Below are positions 33,632 to 43,245 of a DNA stretch of 64,000 nucleotides, one piece after another. Below the pieces are notes generated by a model, which worked only from the letters and a program-made list of their open reading frames with translations, did not search any database and had not been told where the DNA came from. Each line of letters opens with the position of its first letter. Within the stretch, counting starts at the first letter, position 1. This DNA is from Gluconobacter frateurii (GTDB taxonomy: Bacteria; Pseudomonadota; Alphaproteobacteria; Acetobacterales; Acetobacteraceae): the NCBI RefSeq assembly GCF_002723955.1, contig NZ_BEWN01000003.1, positions 124,001 to 188,000 of the forward strand, written 5' to 3'. The position numbers were made by a program, and so were the translations under genes.

Positions 33632-33655
33632 ATAAATCGAACTAAAAGGCTTTGA

Positions 33656-36061
33656 TCAGAACGCCGTAGAAATCGTTCCGGTCATGCTGAACCGTGGAGT
33701 AACGTAGAATTGCGCGCCTGACGTAGCTGCAGCAAGATTGCCATTCATCAAGCGTACTGCCGATGCATTTGTACCTACGCCAGCAACGCCTGTCCGAACA
33801 ATCGAACCCGTCAAGTTCGTAAAGTTTAAGCGGATCGTTGGCGACTTAGCATACCAGACGGGCTTGAAATGGTAACCAAGAGACAGCGTATCAGTCACGT
33901 AGCCCGGGATACGCTGGTCACCAGCAATAGTAACCGATTGTGGGCCAGTATAATGAACCGTGGCATTAGCAAAGAAGCCCTGATTTACGTATGTCAGACC
34001 AAAATTGGCCATGACATGTGGTGAAAGAGGGGCTTGTGTTCCCTTGGTTCTGTACGCTGTCAGGTTTCCATCAGCATCGGAGGCGGCAATATTGCTATCC
34101 ATCCGGGCATTCAGATACTCAAACGATACATACGGGCTGAAACCGTAGATCGGCTGGGTAGAGAACATGGCGTCAAAGCCACGTGCTGTCTGGTTGCCCG
34201 CATTAACGACGCCAGTCTGATTGTTACCGACATAGGTCGTCAGCAGCCGATTGGTGATGTTGTAGTTAAACAGGTCCAGATCAACAATGACGTACTTGTC
34301 ATTATAGCGGTAACCAAGTTCTTCCTTGATGGAATACTGATTTTTCGGAAGCGTACCGGTATAAGCGGTGTTTCCAAGTGCCGAGGCAGATGGCTGACGG
34401 AAATCACCCTCTGCATTCACATACACCTGGTGATGTTCATTAAAGTGGTAGCTGATGGAGAGATGAGGCAGTGGCGCCGTCAGGTTTTGACCCATCTGGC
34501 TGTGGCCCGGATATGTAATGTACCAGACATTGGACATGACATATTTGAACCCACCAGCAACCTGAAGCTTATCATGGAAATACTTCGCGGTATCCTGCAG
34601 GAACAGGGAATGGATTTCGTATCCGGTCGTGTTACCGTAGTAGGAGCGGCTTCCGCCAGAATAGACCTGATAGGCAGCATCATTCGGGCTTGGGTTTGAG
34701 CCGTCCGCCTTCGTCACGCTGACTGGGAAGTGCTGCGTATAGTCCTGATTTTCGTACCAGTATCCGAGCTCAATATGGTTATGCTTGTCGATGTCATAAC
34801 CCAGCTTGGCCGTCGCGCCGACGTCAAGAGCTCCGTTTTCTTGGAAGTAGCTTGTTAGCGGCGTCCCTGCTGCGATTGTTTGTCCGGACTTGTATGTCGT
34901 CGTTCCGTCAGCAAAGTCACCCGAGCTACCGTCCCAACCTTGACCCCAGTTATAATAGGGGCGCAGGTCGAACTGTAGCTTGTCCGTGAGGACTACGTGA
35001 ATAGGAGCACTCAGGAAAAGCTGATTCCAGTGATCGATATTGTTCTTCCAATAATCGTTTCCGATTGCGTCAAAGCCAGCTTTGCGGCCGTATCCCTGTC
35101 CGGTGCTCTTGTATTTGTAGAACTCAGCAGCAGTCGGATAATTGTCGATTGTGAAATCTTCATTATTCCAGGACATAAAGAGCTTGGCATAAGATCCGTT
35201 TTGCCAGTCTTTACGGATACCGAAGTCAAGATGGCGTCGCTCGTTGATGCCTGCTCCCATCCAGGAGCGGGCATGACTGTTGGAAAAGGAAAGATAGCTG
35301 CGAACGCCTGTGTTTCCGATTTCACCAGATTCAAGACGGATAAATTCACGCGACAGATTGTTTGTGCCGTATGAAAAATCAACCAAGCCACCGAACGTAT
35401 GCGATGGGTCATGAGATGTTTCATTCATGACGCCAGCCGCAGCAGATGTCGCTGGCAGATCAATCGGCGAGGACCCAGGCATCATGCTGACGCTGTCCAG
35501 GTTTTCTGAATCGATATCCTCAGCCATATAGGACGCGCTTGCCGCCGGTGCGCCATCCACCATCAGAGCCATATCAGCATCTGTCAGGCTTCGACTCTGG
35601 ATGGTACCACCCTGCATGCCTGACGTATCTGGCGTAGAGACGCTGACACTCGGCAGGTTCTTGATGAGATCAAGTGCCGTGCTGGTTGGGCTCTTGGCTT
35701 CAATAAACGCTTTTGTGATCGTCTGGATAGCGTAGGGAGCCGTTTCGACACGCATCATCCCGCCGCCGCGGCTCCGCGCCAGGCGGGAGGTGGAAACCGT
35801 TACGTGTTCGTCACCCGTAGAATTGATCGACGATGGCCGACGCATCTTGGGACGCTCTGGAACAGTCGTAGCGACGGCATTGCGGGATGCCTTCTGGCTG
35901 TGGGCCGCTACACCGTGAGCGTGAGACTTGTGTTTTACAGCAGTGGCCCCGGTCGCCGCCTGTGCTGGTGCAGCCAGAGATGCTGAACCAAAACCTGCCA
36001 GACACGTTACAAGAAGAAGGGCCTTCCTGGACGACTGCTTTTCAGATCGATACGGACACAT
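33656..36061 (-). CDS. TonB-dependent outer-membrane receptor 1
   Basis: 801 residues from the ATG at 36061, which gives a typical signal (ALLLVTCLAGFGSASLAAPAQAA); a GTG at 36091 would add ten residues. The plug domain begins near residue 100 (TAPYAIQTITKAFIEAKSPTS) and includes MALMVDGAPA and SVSMMPGSSPIDLPA. The remainder is a 22-strand-type barrel with many alternating aromatic segments, ending in the outer-membrane signature Phe (MTGTISTAF). It takes up a bulky ligand with TonB energy; ligand unknown. It has its own terminator and diverges from a LysR regulator gene, which may control it. Confidence 0.92.
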   Translation of the reverse strand: MCPYRSEKQSSRKALLLVTCLAGFGSASLAAPAQAATGATAVKHKSHAHGVAAHSQKASRNAVATTVPERPKMRRPSSINSTGDEHVTVSTSRLARSRGGGMMRVETAPYAIQTITKAFIEAKSPTSTALDLIKNLPSVSVSTPDTSGMQGGTIQSRSLTDADMALMVDGAPAASASYMAEDIDSENLDSVSMMPGSSPIDLPATSAAAGVMNETSHDPSHTFGGLVDFSYGTNNLSREFIRLESGEIGNTGVRSYLSFSNSHARSWMGAGINERRHLDFGIRKDWQNGSYAKLFMSWNNEDFTIDNYPTAAEFYKYKSTGQGYGRKAGFDAIGNDYWKNNIDHWNQLFLSAPIHVVLTDKLQFDLRPYYNWGQGWDGSSGDFADGTTTYKSGQTIAAGTPLTSYFQENGALDVGATAKLGYDIDKHNHIELGYWYENQDYTQHFPVSVTKADGSNPSPNDAAYQVYSGGSRSYYGNTTGYEIHSLFLQDTAKYFHDKLQVAGGFKYVMSNVWYITYPGHSQMGQNLTAPLPHLSISYHFNEHHQVYVNAEGDFRQPSASALGNTAYTGTLPKNQYSIKEELGYRYNDKYVIVDLDLFNYNITNRLLTTYVGNNQTGVVNAGNQTARGFDAMFSTQPIYGFSPYVSFEYLNARMDSNIAASDADGNLTAYRTKGTQAPLSPHVMANFGLTYVNQGFFANATVHYTGPQSVTIAGDQRIPGYVTDTLSLGYHFKPVWYAKSPTIRLNFTNLTGSIVRTGVAGVGTNASAVRLMNGNLAAATSGAQFYVTPRFSMTGTISTAF

Positions 36062-36545
36062 AACCTGCTGGCTTCCCCTGCTGCAAGACACTCGACGTTC
36101 CCCACAGGACCTGGTCTCCGATCAGAAGACCCTTCCCATAACGAAGTCGTAACATAATCGACCACTGCCTCAAAAGGCGAATAATTGCCTCGGAGTGACA
36201 TCAAAAATAGATCACTCGCGAAATCGGACACACTTGTGGATCTTTCTACACACTTACAGAAATGCTTTGCAATCCGATCCTCTTCCGAAATCAGATCTGT
36301 GTCATCTCGAAAAACTACATGTATAACAATCACTTATCGGAAAACCGAAGATATAAAAGCATATTTGTCGCGATGGATTTTTTTCCTATGGCACCATAAG
36401 GACCTGCAATGTGTCTTTTGTGCCACACGAGCTTTGCGAAAAATGAACTGCCCATAAACAGGTAGGCTCAGTTCGAAATCGGTACAAAATCTTGATGGTG
36501 CCGCAAAATGTTCTTATCGTGCATCTTTTGGGCGAGAGTTCGGTC
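36062..36545. other. 484-bp divergent intergenic region
   Basis: This gap separates the TonB receptor gene (minus) from the LysR gene (plus). Short ORFs here have no coding character. It is AT-rich toward the LysR side and should contain both promoters and LysR binding sites. A short TGTG...CACA-type dyad near 36412-36430 was noticed but is too weak to call. Confidence 0.5.
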
Positions 36546-37457
36546 ATGCTGCACAGTCGACTTCTAACCTATCTGGATACGGTCGCCCGTTGCGGTTCGA
36601 TAAGGAAAGCTGGCGAGCATCTGAACGTCGCGTCCACGGCTATCAATAGGCAGATCCTGACGTTGGAGCAGGATCTCGGCACGCCAATCTTCCAGAGACT
36701 GCCCAGAAAACTCGTTCTTACGGCCTCAGGTGAAATCCTGCTCGCGCATGTTCGCGAAACCCTGAAGAACATGAACCATACAAGGCAGATTCTCGAAGAC
36801 CTGAAAGGATTGAAGCGCGGAGAATTCTCCATTGCCACGATGGTAGGTCCTGTTTCTACCTTTCTTCCCCTAGCCCTTACAGATTTCCATAATACGCATC
36901 AGAATGTCCGCACGCATGTCAGTACCTATGGTACGCATGATTTGGTCGAAGCGGTTAAGAACGGGCAGGCCGATATTGGAATAGGCTTCGATATCCCACC
37001 CGAAAACGGGTTGGTGGTCCAAGCGTCCAGAAGCGTGCCCTTGGGTGTTGTGATGAGTGCCCAGCACCCCCTCGCCCATCAGGAGTCCATCAGTCTTGAA
37101 GACTGCAATGCATGGCCGTTGATAGTCGCAGATGACAGTATGGCGATCCGCCCGCATCTGGAAGATCTCTATACTGCCAAAGGTCTGACCCTGGCACCTT
37201 CTCTGGAAACCAATTCCATCGAACTTATGCGGCAAATGGCACTCGTACCGGGCAACATCACGTTTTTAACCCCACTCGACATCATTCAGGAACAGTCCGA
37301 AGGCAAACTTAAATTTCTTACATTAAGAGAGAATGGCATTCACCCACAGACCGTTTCCATTGTCGCACGGTCCCGAATTTCAAATCCTTTTACATCTCTC
37401 TTTATTGAGAGGGTTGAATATTTTCTTCAGGAATACAGTTCCGCCCATTTTGTATGA
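36546..37457 (+). CDS. LysR family transcriptional regulator
   Basis: 303 residues from the ATG at 36546, which gives the standard LysR beginning (MLHSRLLTYLDTVARCGSIRKAGEHLNVASTAINRQILTLE would continue the helix-turn-helix); an ATG at 36492 is possible but adds 18 atypical residues. The effector domain contains GEFSIATMVGPVSTFLP, NGQADIGIGFDIPPENG and QMALVPGNITFLTPLDII. Its target is unknown; the divergent TonB receptor is the nearest candidate. Confidence 0.9.
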   Translation: MLHSRLLTYLDTVARCGSIRKAGEHLNVASTAINRQILTLEQDLGTPIFQRLPRKLVLTASGEILLAHVRETLKNMNHTRQILEDLKGLKRGEFSIATMVGPVSTFLPLALTDFHNTHQNVRTHVSTYGTHDLVEAVKNGQADIGIGFDIPPENGLVVQASRSVPLGVVMSAQHPLAHQESISLEDCNAWPLIVADDSMAIRPHLEDLYTAKGLTLAPSLETNSIELMRQMALVPGNITFLTPLDIIQEQSEGKLKFLTLRENGIHPQTVSIVARSRISNPFTSLFIERVEYFLQEYSSAHFV

Positions 37458-37469
37458 ATCTTAAAAGAA

Positions 37470-37489
37470 CGGAATTCGAGATAATTCCG
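37470..37489. terminator. Hairpin between convergent lysR and methyltransferase genes
   Basis: CGGAATT/AATTCCG form a 7-bp perfect stem around CGAGAT, 13 bp after the lysR stop and 18 bp past the end of the convergent gene. There is no clear T-tract, so it is a weak terminator candidate. Confidence 0.45.
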
Positions 37490-37506
37490 AGATCCGCACT
37501 TCTTGA

Positions 37507-38622
37507 CTACTTAAGAATGTCTGTCTGGAATAGAAAGACCTTCAGCCCTCCATGAGGGATGGGCGCACCAGTCGGTAGAAATGGCAGACCAGTCGCGTGA
37601 GCAAGGGACGTTTCAGTGGTGATGATCCCAACGCGCCAGCCTTTAAAATGCTCAAGCATCCGCTGCCCAAGTGCTCGATACAAGGCTGAAAGTTTCTTTT
37701 TGTCACCAATACGCGTTCCATAGGGAGCGTTCAGGATCACCAGACCGGGAGGCCCTGCCGGAGGCAGGATGTCACTCACCGTCGCCTGATTGAAGGTTGT
37801 ATAGGCTGTGACGCCAGCGCGTTCAGCGTTAGCCCGGCTCATGGTGATCGCCCCTGCATCGCGATCACTTCCATAAAAATGAAATTCCGGAGCACGTTGG
37901 CTCTTCACCGCCCGCATCTGTTCCCAAGCTTCCGGATCAAATGTGGCAAAATGCTCGAATGCAAAATGTCGAGACCGGCCCGGATTTAGACGCGCGGCTA
38001 CTTCTGCCGCTTCGATAACGAATGTCCCAGACCCACACATCGGGTCGAGGACAGGCTCCTGCCCATTATATCCGCATTTCCTTAGAAACAGGGACGCCAT
38101 CGTCTCTCGCATGGGAGCCCGGTTGACGGCTTCTTTATGTCCGCGACGGTGTAGAAGGTCTCCAGACGTATCAAGACTGAGCGTGCAGAAATTGTTCTCA
38201 ATCCGTGCGCGAACGATGATATCCGCAGTTTCGGATCTCGGAACTCCCAGTGTCTCGGTAATTGCTTTGGCAATGCGCTCAGCCGCAGCGCCGCTGTGAT
38301 AAATTCGGGACGTAGAGCAGGAAACCTCAACCCGAAATGGAACATCCGTCCGCAAGAGTTCCCCCCAGGAGACTTCCTTAGCCCGGACCTCAAGCTGGTT
38401 CAGATATTCCGCCCGGAACTGTCCGATACGAGCGAGAACCCGGCTGGCCCCCCTGATCCAGAGGTTTGCGCGCCAGACTTCAGGCCATCCTCCCCGCAAC
38501 GTTACTCCCCCAGGCACAGCTTTGGGTTGGCGGAACCCCTTCAGCTTCACTTCGGCGCAGAGCATGTCCTCAAGACCGGGGGATGTTGCGAGAAAAATTT
38601 CAAAGTGCCTGTTTTTCGTCAT
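37507..38622 (-). CDS. THUMP-domain class I rRNA methyltransferase (RlmL/COG0116 type)
   Basis: 371 residues from the ATG at 38622, chosen for the GGAGG 4 nt upstream. The N-terminal THUMP region (FEIFLATSPGLEDMLCAEVKLKGF) precedes an SAM-dependent domain with DLLHRRGHKEAVNRAPMRE, motif I VLDPMCGSGTFVIEAA and motif IV NAPYGTRI. Methyltransferases of this group modify guanine in 23S rRNA. The usual motif IV is NPPYG; here the first Pro is Ala. The protein corresponds only to the N-terminal (RlmL) half of the fused E. coli RlmKL, as is common in alphaproteobacteria. Confidence 0.9.
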   Translation of the reverse strand: MTKNRHFEIFLATSPGLEDMLCAEVKLKGFRQPKAVPGGVTLRGGWPEVWRANLWIRGASRVLARIGQFRAEYLNQLEVRAKEVSWGELLRTDVPFRVEVSCSTSRIYHSGAAAERIAKAITETLGVPRSETADIIVRARIENNFCTLSLDTSGDLLHRRGHKEAVNRAPMRETMASLFLRKCGYNGQEPVLDPMCGSGTFVIEAAEVAARLNPGRSRHFAFEHFATFDPEAWEQMRAVKSQRAPEFHFYGSDRDAGAITMSRANAERAGVTAYTTFNQATVSDILPPAGPPGLVILNAPYGTRIGDKKKLSALYRALGQRMLEHFKGWRVGIITTETSLAHATGLPFLPTGAPIPHGGLKVFLFQTDILK

Positions 38623-38885
38623 GGCGCCTCCATGGCAGGAAGCGGCCAATTGAGCAATCATTTCTGACAGATTTGGGGATAGGAGGGACTTATTTTTAGT
38701 AATGTTTTGTCAAGTAACCAGATACGATTGTAAAGTTATCGTGGCATCGTCACTCCTTTCATGGATCGGACGTAAGTATCCATACTCTTGGAAGCCCCCT
38801 GCGTTGGTCACAGAGGTGAAGCCAGCGGCCTTTCCGTCATATTTCGTCCCATGTCGTGAAAAGAACCCCATCGGGAGGATCGACG

Positions 38886-39908
38886 ATGAAGCCATCAGAA
38901 ACACGCAAGTTTGGCCGCAACGACTTTAGCGTTACAGCCTTCGCTTTTGGAACTGCTCCGCTCGGAAATTTTCTGCAGGAAGTGTCCGAAGAAGACGCCG
39001 CCCAGATGATACAGCATGCCTGGGATGCAGGTATCCGGCTTTACGATACGTCACCCATGTATGGTCATGGGTTAGCTGAACTCAGGCTGGGACAGGCTCT
39101 CAGATGGAAAAACCGGGACGACTTTGTCGTTGCCACAAAAGTTGGGCGTACACTGCACGCGGCGCCTCGCGCCGAAATAGATTTTGCTCCCTGGGTCAAC
39201 GCAGCACCCAACCGCATGACATTCGACTATACTTATGACGGAACAATGCGATCATTTGAAGATTCATTGCAGCGATTGGCCCTTGAGCGTATCGACATGG
39301 TGTTCATCCATGACATTGACCGGTTTACACATGGGCAAAACCAGCCGGAAGTTTTCAAACAGGCAATGGATGGTGCGTGGCGAGCCCTGGAAAAGTTGCG
39401 CACCGAGGGCGTCGTCAAGGCTATAGGGGTTGGTGTGAATGAATGGGAAGTTTGTCACGCTGCTCTTCAACAGCATGATTTCGACTGCTTTCTTCTCGCA
39501 GGTCGTTACACCTTGCTTGAACAAGACGCCTTGCGGGATTTTCTGCCGCTTTGTGAACAAAGGAATGTTACGCTGCTTGTGGGTGGCGGCTTTAATTCTG
39601 GTATTCTTGCTACCGGTGCTGTGAAGGGCGCCAAATATAATTACGCCCCTGCCCCTTCGCATATTCTCGATCGGGTTTCCCGTATCGAGGCTGTTTGTAA
39701 AAGGCATCATGTCCCATTACCTGCAGCGGCTTTGCAGTTTGTCGTGGCGCATCCGGCGATTTCATCTTTTTGTGCCGGGACCCGCAATACCAGTCAGCTC
39801 ACGCAAAACCTGGCATGGTTCAGCCATCACATTCCGGAAGAGTTCTGGAACGACCTTAAAGCCGAGCACCTTCTGGCTGAAGAAGCGCCTGTCCCTGTTG
39901 CTGCATAG
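38886..39908 (+). CDS. Aldo/keto reductase (D-threo-aldose/L-fucose/pyridoxal dehydrogenase subgroup)
   Basis: 340 residues from the ATG at 38886 with GGGAGG upstream. It opens with RKFGRNDFSVTAFAFGTAPLGN and shows YDTSPMYGHGLAELRLGQAL (catalytic Asp and Tyr), VVATKVGR (Lys) and DMVFIHDIDR (His). This subgroup oxidises aldoses such as L-fucose or D-threo-aldoses with NAD(P), or pyridoxal. It precedes the ribulokinase and polyol ABC genes by 329 bp on the same strand, so it may convert a sugar to a lactone for the same pathway. Confidence 0.9.
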   Translation: MKPSETRKFGRNDFSVTAFAFGTAPLGNFLQEVSEEDAAQMIQHAWDAGIRLYDTSPMYGHGLAELRLGQALRWKNRDDFVVATKVGRTLHAAPRAEIDFAPWVNAAPNRMTFDYTYDGTMRSFEDSLQRLALERIDMVFIHDIDRFTHGQNQPEVFKQAMDGAWRALEKLRTEGVVKAIGVGVNEWEVCHAALQQHDFDCFLLAGRYTLLEQDALRDFLPLCEQRNVTLLVGGGFNSGILATGAVKGAKYNYAPAPSHILDRVSRIEAVCKRHHVPLPAAALQFVVAHPAISSFCAGTRNTSQLTQNLAWFSHHIPEEFWNDLKAEHLLAEEAPVPVAA

Positions 39909-39919
39909 CGTAATGTATG

Positions 39920-39948
39920 GAGGACGGGGTGTTGAGTGCCGCGTCCTC
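39920..39948 (+). terminator. Hairpin after the aldo/keto reductase gene
   Basis: GAGGACG and CGTCCTC form a 7-bp stem with a 15-nt loop that can pair further (GGG with CC), 11 bp after the stop codon. No T-tract follows directly, so this is only a candidate. Confidence 0.45.
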
Positions 39949-40033
39949 GCAAAACATCCGTGGCATTCATCTTTTTGCGATCTGTACGTTTTCCTTTCTG
40001 AATTCCATTTCGCGCTATGGACAGCCGGTAAGC

Positions 40034-40060
40034 TATATGTAACATAAACACTGTTATATA
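40034..40060. promoter_or_regulatory. Candidate operator of the polyol operon
   Basis: TATATGTAACA and TGTTATATA form an inverted repeat with one bulged base around a 7-bp centre, about 180 bp ahead of the ribulokinase start. Operon regulators of polyol ABC systems often bind AT-rich dyads, but no regulator gene is adjacent, so the call is tentative. Confidence 0.35.
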
Positions 40061-40237
40061 TTCTGGATTGTGCGTTATCTTTGGAAGTGACATAACATAG
40101 CGGTATCGGGATTTTTTAAGGTTGCCCATGGTTCTCAGAGGCAATTTTTGGTCACGGACGCTTGGTATGACACTGGAGAGATAGCTCTCCCGAAATCTCG
40201 GCAATCTATCTGCACGATACAACCTGGGTGTGGCCTT

Positions 40238-41884
40238 ATGGATCTGGTTCTTGGAGTTGATGTTGGAACAGGGAGCGCCCGGGCCGGTCTCTTCACCCTC
40301 GATGGGGAAAAGAAGGCCTCTGCCGTCCAGCCGACCCGGACATGGACACCTGCAGACAATTACGCCCAGCAGTCTTCCGCCAATATCTGGGAGGCTGTTT
40401 GCACGGCAACCCGAACGGCGCTTTCCATGCTGGACCAGCCTTATCGAATTGTAGGTATAGGTTTCGACGCAACCTGCTCTCTTGTTGTCCTTGATCCAGA
40501 AGGCCGTCCGTTATCCGTCGACCCTGACGGTGCGGATGGGCAGGATGTTATCCTTTGGGCGGATCATCGCGCCCTGAAGGAAACCGCCGAAATCAATGCA
40601 GGTGGCTACGAAGTCCTGCGTTACGTAGGAGGCAAAATCTCCCCGGAGATGGAGACGCCAAAGCTTCTCTGGCTCAAACGGAACCTGCCGGACATTTTCG
40701 CCAAGGCTGGCCATTTTTTCGATCTGCCGGATTTCCTGACTTGGCGAGCCACAGGGTCCCTGTCTCGCTCGGCGTGTTCCACGGCCTGTAAGTGGACCTA
40801 TCTGGCCCATGAAGATCGTTGGGATGATACGTACTTCAAAGCCATTGGCCTCGAAGAGCTGACAGAAGACAACTATGCCCGGATTGGCAATGACATTCGG
40901 GCGCTGGGCGGCGTTGCTGGAGACGGTCTGAGCGCTCAGGCTGCAGCGGAACTTGGTCTTGAGCCAGGGATTCCTGTCGGAGTGTCCGCCATTGATGCTC
41001 ATGCTGGGGGTATCGGCGTCCTCGGTATTGAGGCAGCCGGTGCGCTTTCAGACGATGTACTTGAGCGCTCAATTTCGCTAATCTGCGGTACATCCAGCTG
41101 CCATATGGCAGCCTCCAGAGAGGCCCGCTTTGTTCCGGGAGTCTGGGGACCGTACTGGAATGCCATGGTGCCTGACATGTGGCTCAATGAAGCGGGCCAG
41201 TCTGCAACAGGCGCCTTGATCGATTTTGTTATTTCCAAGCATTCGGCGGGTCCTGCCCTCAAGCAGGAAGCAGAACAGTCAGGGACAAACATCTACGCTC
41301 TGCTGAACGATCGTGCGGATGCTCTTGAGCAGGACCAGCTTCCAGGAACGAGCACTGCGAACCTGCATGTGCTGCCGGATTTCCACGGCAATCGTTCGCC
41401 TCACGCTGACCCAGACCTCAAGGGCGTCGTCAGCGGGCTAAGCCTGTCCGCCAGTGGCGATGATCTGGCAAAGCTGTATCTGGCGACGTTGCAAGGCCTT
41501 GCCTATGGCACCAAAGACATCATTGATGCGCTTAATGCCCAAGGCTACCGGATCGACACGATCCTCGCCACGGGTGGCAGCACCAAGAACCACGTCTTCC
41601 TGCGTGAGCACGCCAACGCAACAGGTTGTCGCATTCTCCTGCCCGAAGAGCCGGACTCAGTCCTTCTGGGGGCAGCCATTCTTGGCGCCGTCGCCAGCGG
41701 AGAATACGCAGATCTTCGCACCGCCATGGCCCGGATGAGCCATGCCGGAACCGAAATCCTGCCTGATGAGCGAACAGGCGCCTATCACGCAGCCAAACGT
41801 TCCATCTGTCATGACATGCTGAACAGTCAACTCGCATGGCGTCAGCAGATGCGGGACGTCCTTGAGCCTGTCCCTTCCCACTGA
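40238..41884 (+). CDS. FGGY-family carbohydrate kinase (D-ribulokinase type)
   Basis: 548 residues from the ATG at 40238, which gives the exact family start MDLVLGVDVGTGSARAGLF. Other signatures are DGQDVILWADHRA, MEMETPKLLWLK-like sequence (PEMETPKLLWLKRN), GVSAIDAHAGGIG, ICGTSSCHMA and the ATP-site ILATGGSTKNHVFL. Length and motifs fit the ribulokinase/YDR109C group that phosphorylates D-ribulose, the ketose that could come from ribitol or arabitol oxidation. Its stop is 32 bp from the polyol binding-protein gene, so the kinase, transporter and dehydrogenase form one pathway. Confidence 0.9.
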   Translation: MDLVLGVDVGTGSARAGLFTLDGEKKASAVQPTRTWTPADNYAQQSSANIWEAVCTATRTALSMLDQPYRIVGIGFDATCSLVVLDPEGRPLSVDPDGADGQDVILWADHRALKETAEINAGGYEVLRYVGGKISPEMETPKLLWLKRNLPDIFAKAGHFFDLPDFLTWRATGSLSRSACSTACKWTYLAHEDRWDDTYFKAIGLEELTEDNYARIGNDIRALGGVAGDGLSAQAAAELGLEPGIPVGVSAIDAHAGGIGVLGIEAAGALSDDVLERSISLICGTSSCHMAASREARFVPGVWGPYWNAMVPDMWLNEAGQSATGALIDFVISKHSAGPALKQEAEQSGTNIYALLNDRADALEQDQLPGTSTANLHVLPDFHGNRSPHADPDLKGVVSGLSLSASGDDLAKLYLATLQGLAYGTKDIIDALNAQGYRIDTILATGGSTKNHVFLREHANATGCRILLPEEPDSVLLGAAILGAVASGEYADLRTAMARMSHAGTEILPDERTGAYHAAKRSICHDMLNSQLAWRQQMRDVLEPVPSH

Positions 41885-41916
41885 TCCTGCTTCCTTTTTC
41901 GAAAGGTCTGAGTTTC

Positions 41917-43233
41917 ATGTCCCGTCTAAAGTCACTCTGCGCACTGACTCTTCTCTTGAGCGGTTCAGTGCTCTCTTCAGCTCATGCTGCTGGCACCCTG
42001 ACAATCGCCACCGTGAACAACGGCGACATGATCGTCATGCGACAGCTTTCCTCGGAATTCGAGAAAGCCCATCCAGATATTCACCTGAACTGGGTGACGC
42101 TGGAGGAAAACGTTCTCCGCCAACGCGTCACGACCGATATCGCCATGAAAACCGGTCAGTTCGACGTCGTGACCATCGGCAACTACGAAGTACCCATCTG
42201 GGCCAAGCAGGGCTGGCTGACGGAACTCAAGCCGGACGCAGCCTATGACGTAAACGACGTCCTCCCGTCCGTGCGTGATGCCCTGACATCTGACGGCAAG
42301 CTGTACGCCCTGCCCTTCTATGCAGAAAGCGTCATGACCTACTACCGCAAGGATCTGTTCCAGAAGGCTGGTTTGACCATGCCCGAGGACCCGACTTACG
42401 ACCAGATCCGACAGTTTGCTGACAAGATCACGGACAAGTCCGGTCAGGTCTATGGCATCTGCCTCCGCGGAAAGCCCGGCTGGGGCGAGAACATGGCCTA
42501 TGTGGACTCCCTGGCAAACACCTATGGCGCACAGTGGTTCGACATGTCCTGGAAGCCCCTGCTGACGTCTGATGCCTGGAAGAAGGCACTCACATGGTAT
42601 GTTTCTACCCTCAAGGAAGATGGCCCTCCAGGAGCGACGTCCAACGGTTTTAACGAAAATCTGGCTTTGTTTGCTAGCGGACATTGCGGAATCTGGATTG
42701 ATTCCACCGTTGCTGGAGGCCTGCTGTTCGATCCAAAGCAGTCTCAGGTGGCCGACAAGGTTGGCTTTGCGACTGCTCCCAAAGGCCCTTATGGCAAGGG
42801 ACCGACGTGGCTCTGGGCCTGGAGTCTCGCCGTTCCGGTCAGTTCCCATCAGAGCGCCGATGCCCAGACCTTCATTACATGGGCGACGTCCAAGGAATAC
42901 GTAAAACTGGTTGCCGACCGTAAGGGATGGGTTGCCGTCCCTGCCGGAACACGTGCTTCTACTTATGCTACGCCTGAATATCAGCAGGCCGCACCCTTCG
43001 CTTCCTTCGTGCTGAACGCCATCAAGACAGCCGATCCGAACGGGCAGACGGCCCAGCCTCGCCCCTACACTGGTGCGCAGTTTGTCGGCATTCCCGAGTT
43101 CCAGGCCATGGGCACACAGGTTGGCCAGACGGTCGCTGCGACGCTCTCCGGCCAGATGACAGTCGATCAGGCTCTCGCATCCGCACAGTCTTCCGTAACC
43201 CGTTCGCTGCGCCAGTCCGGCCGCGCCAGATAA
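41917..43233 (+). CDS. Polyol ABC transporter substrate-binding protein (SmoE/MtlE type)
   Basis: 438 residues with a standard signal peptide (LCALTLLLSGSVLSSAHAA). The mature start TLTIATVNNGDMIVM and HLNWVTLEENVLRQRVTTDIA, VVTIGNYEVPIWAKQGWL are characteristic of the sorbitol/mannitol receptor of alphaproteobacterial ABC systems. It delivers a polyol to the permeases encoded immediately downstream (12-bp gap). Sugar alcohols are common substrates of acetic acid bacteria, which usually oxidise them in the periplasm; this system would serve uptake. Confidence 0.92.
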   Translation: MSRLKSLCALTLLLSGSVLSSAHAAGTLTIATVNNGDMIVMRQLSSEFEKAHPDIHLNWVTLEENVLRQRVTTDIAMKTGQFDVVTIGNYEVPIWAKQGWLTELKPDAAYDVNDVLPSVRDALTSDGKLYALPFYAESVMTYYRKDLFQKAGLTMPEDPTYDQIRQFADKITDKSGQVYGICLRGKPGWGENMAYVDSLANTYGAQWFDMSWKPLLTSDAWKKALTWYVSTLKEDGPPGATSNGFNENLALFASGHCGIWIDSTVAGGLLFDPKQSQVADKVGFATAPKGPYGKGPTWLWAWSLAVPVSSHQSADAQTFITWATSKEYVKLVADRKGWVAVPAGTRASTYATPEYQQAAPFASFVLNAIKTADPNGQTAQPRPYTGAQFVGIPEFQAMGTQVGQTVAATLSGQMTVDQALASAQSSVTRSLRQSGRAR

Positions 43234-43245
43234 GGCTCCCATGCC

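Larger units (their letters stand above)
33298..33655. other. 358-bp intergenic region with two terminators and a possible gene remnant
   Basis: The region holds the terminator of the catabolic cluster (33321-33364), the terminator of the TonB receptor gene (33596-33631) and about 230 bp between them. On the minus strand, 33431-33543 is open without a start codon and ends in a protein-like C-terminus (PSLIIDCIRNPDALAYLKAL, then TGA). I do not recognise it; it could be a decayed gene end. Confidence 0.35.
39909..40237. other. 329-bp intergenic region upstream of the polyol genes
   Basis: It contains the hairpin at 39920-39948, an AT-rich inverted repeat at 40034-40060 and the promoter of the ribulokinase-ABC operon. 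In-frame alternative starts for the kinase up to 40148 exist, but their translation does not resemble the family N-terminus. No other gene is seen. Confidence 0.5.
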
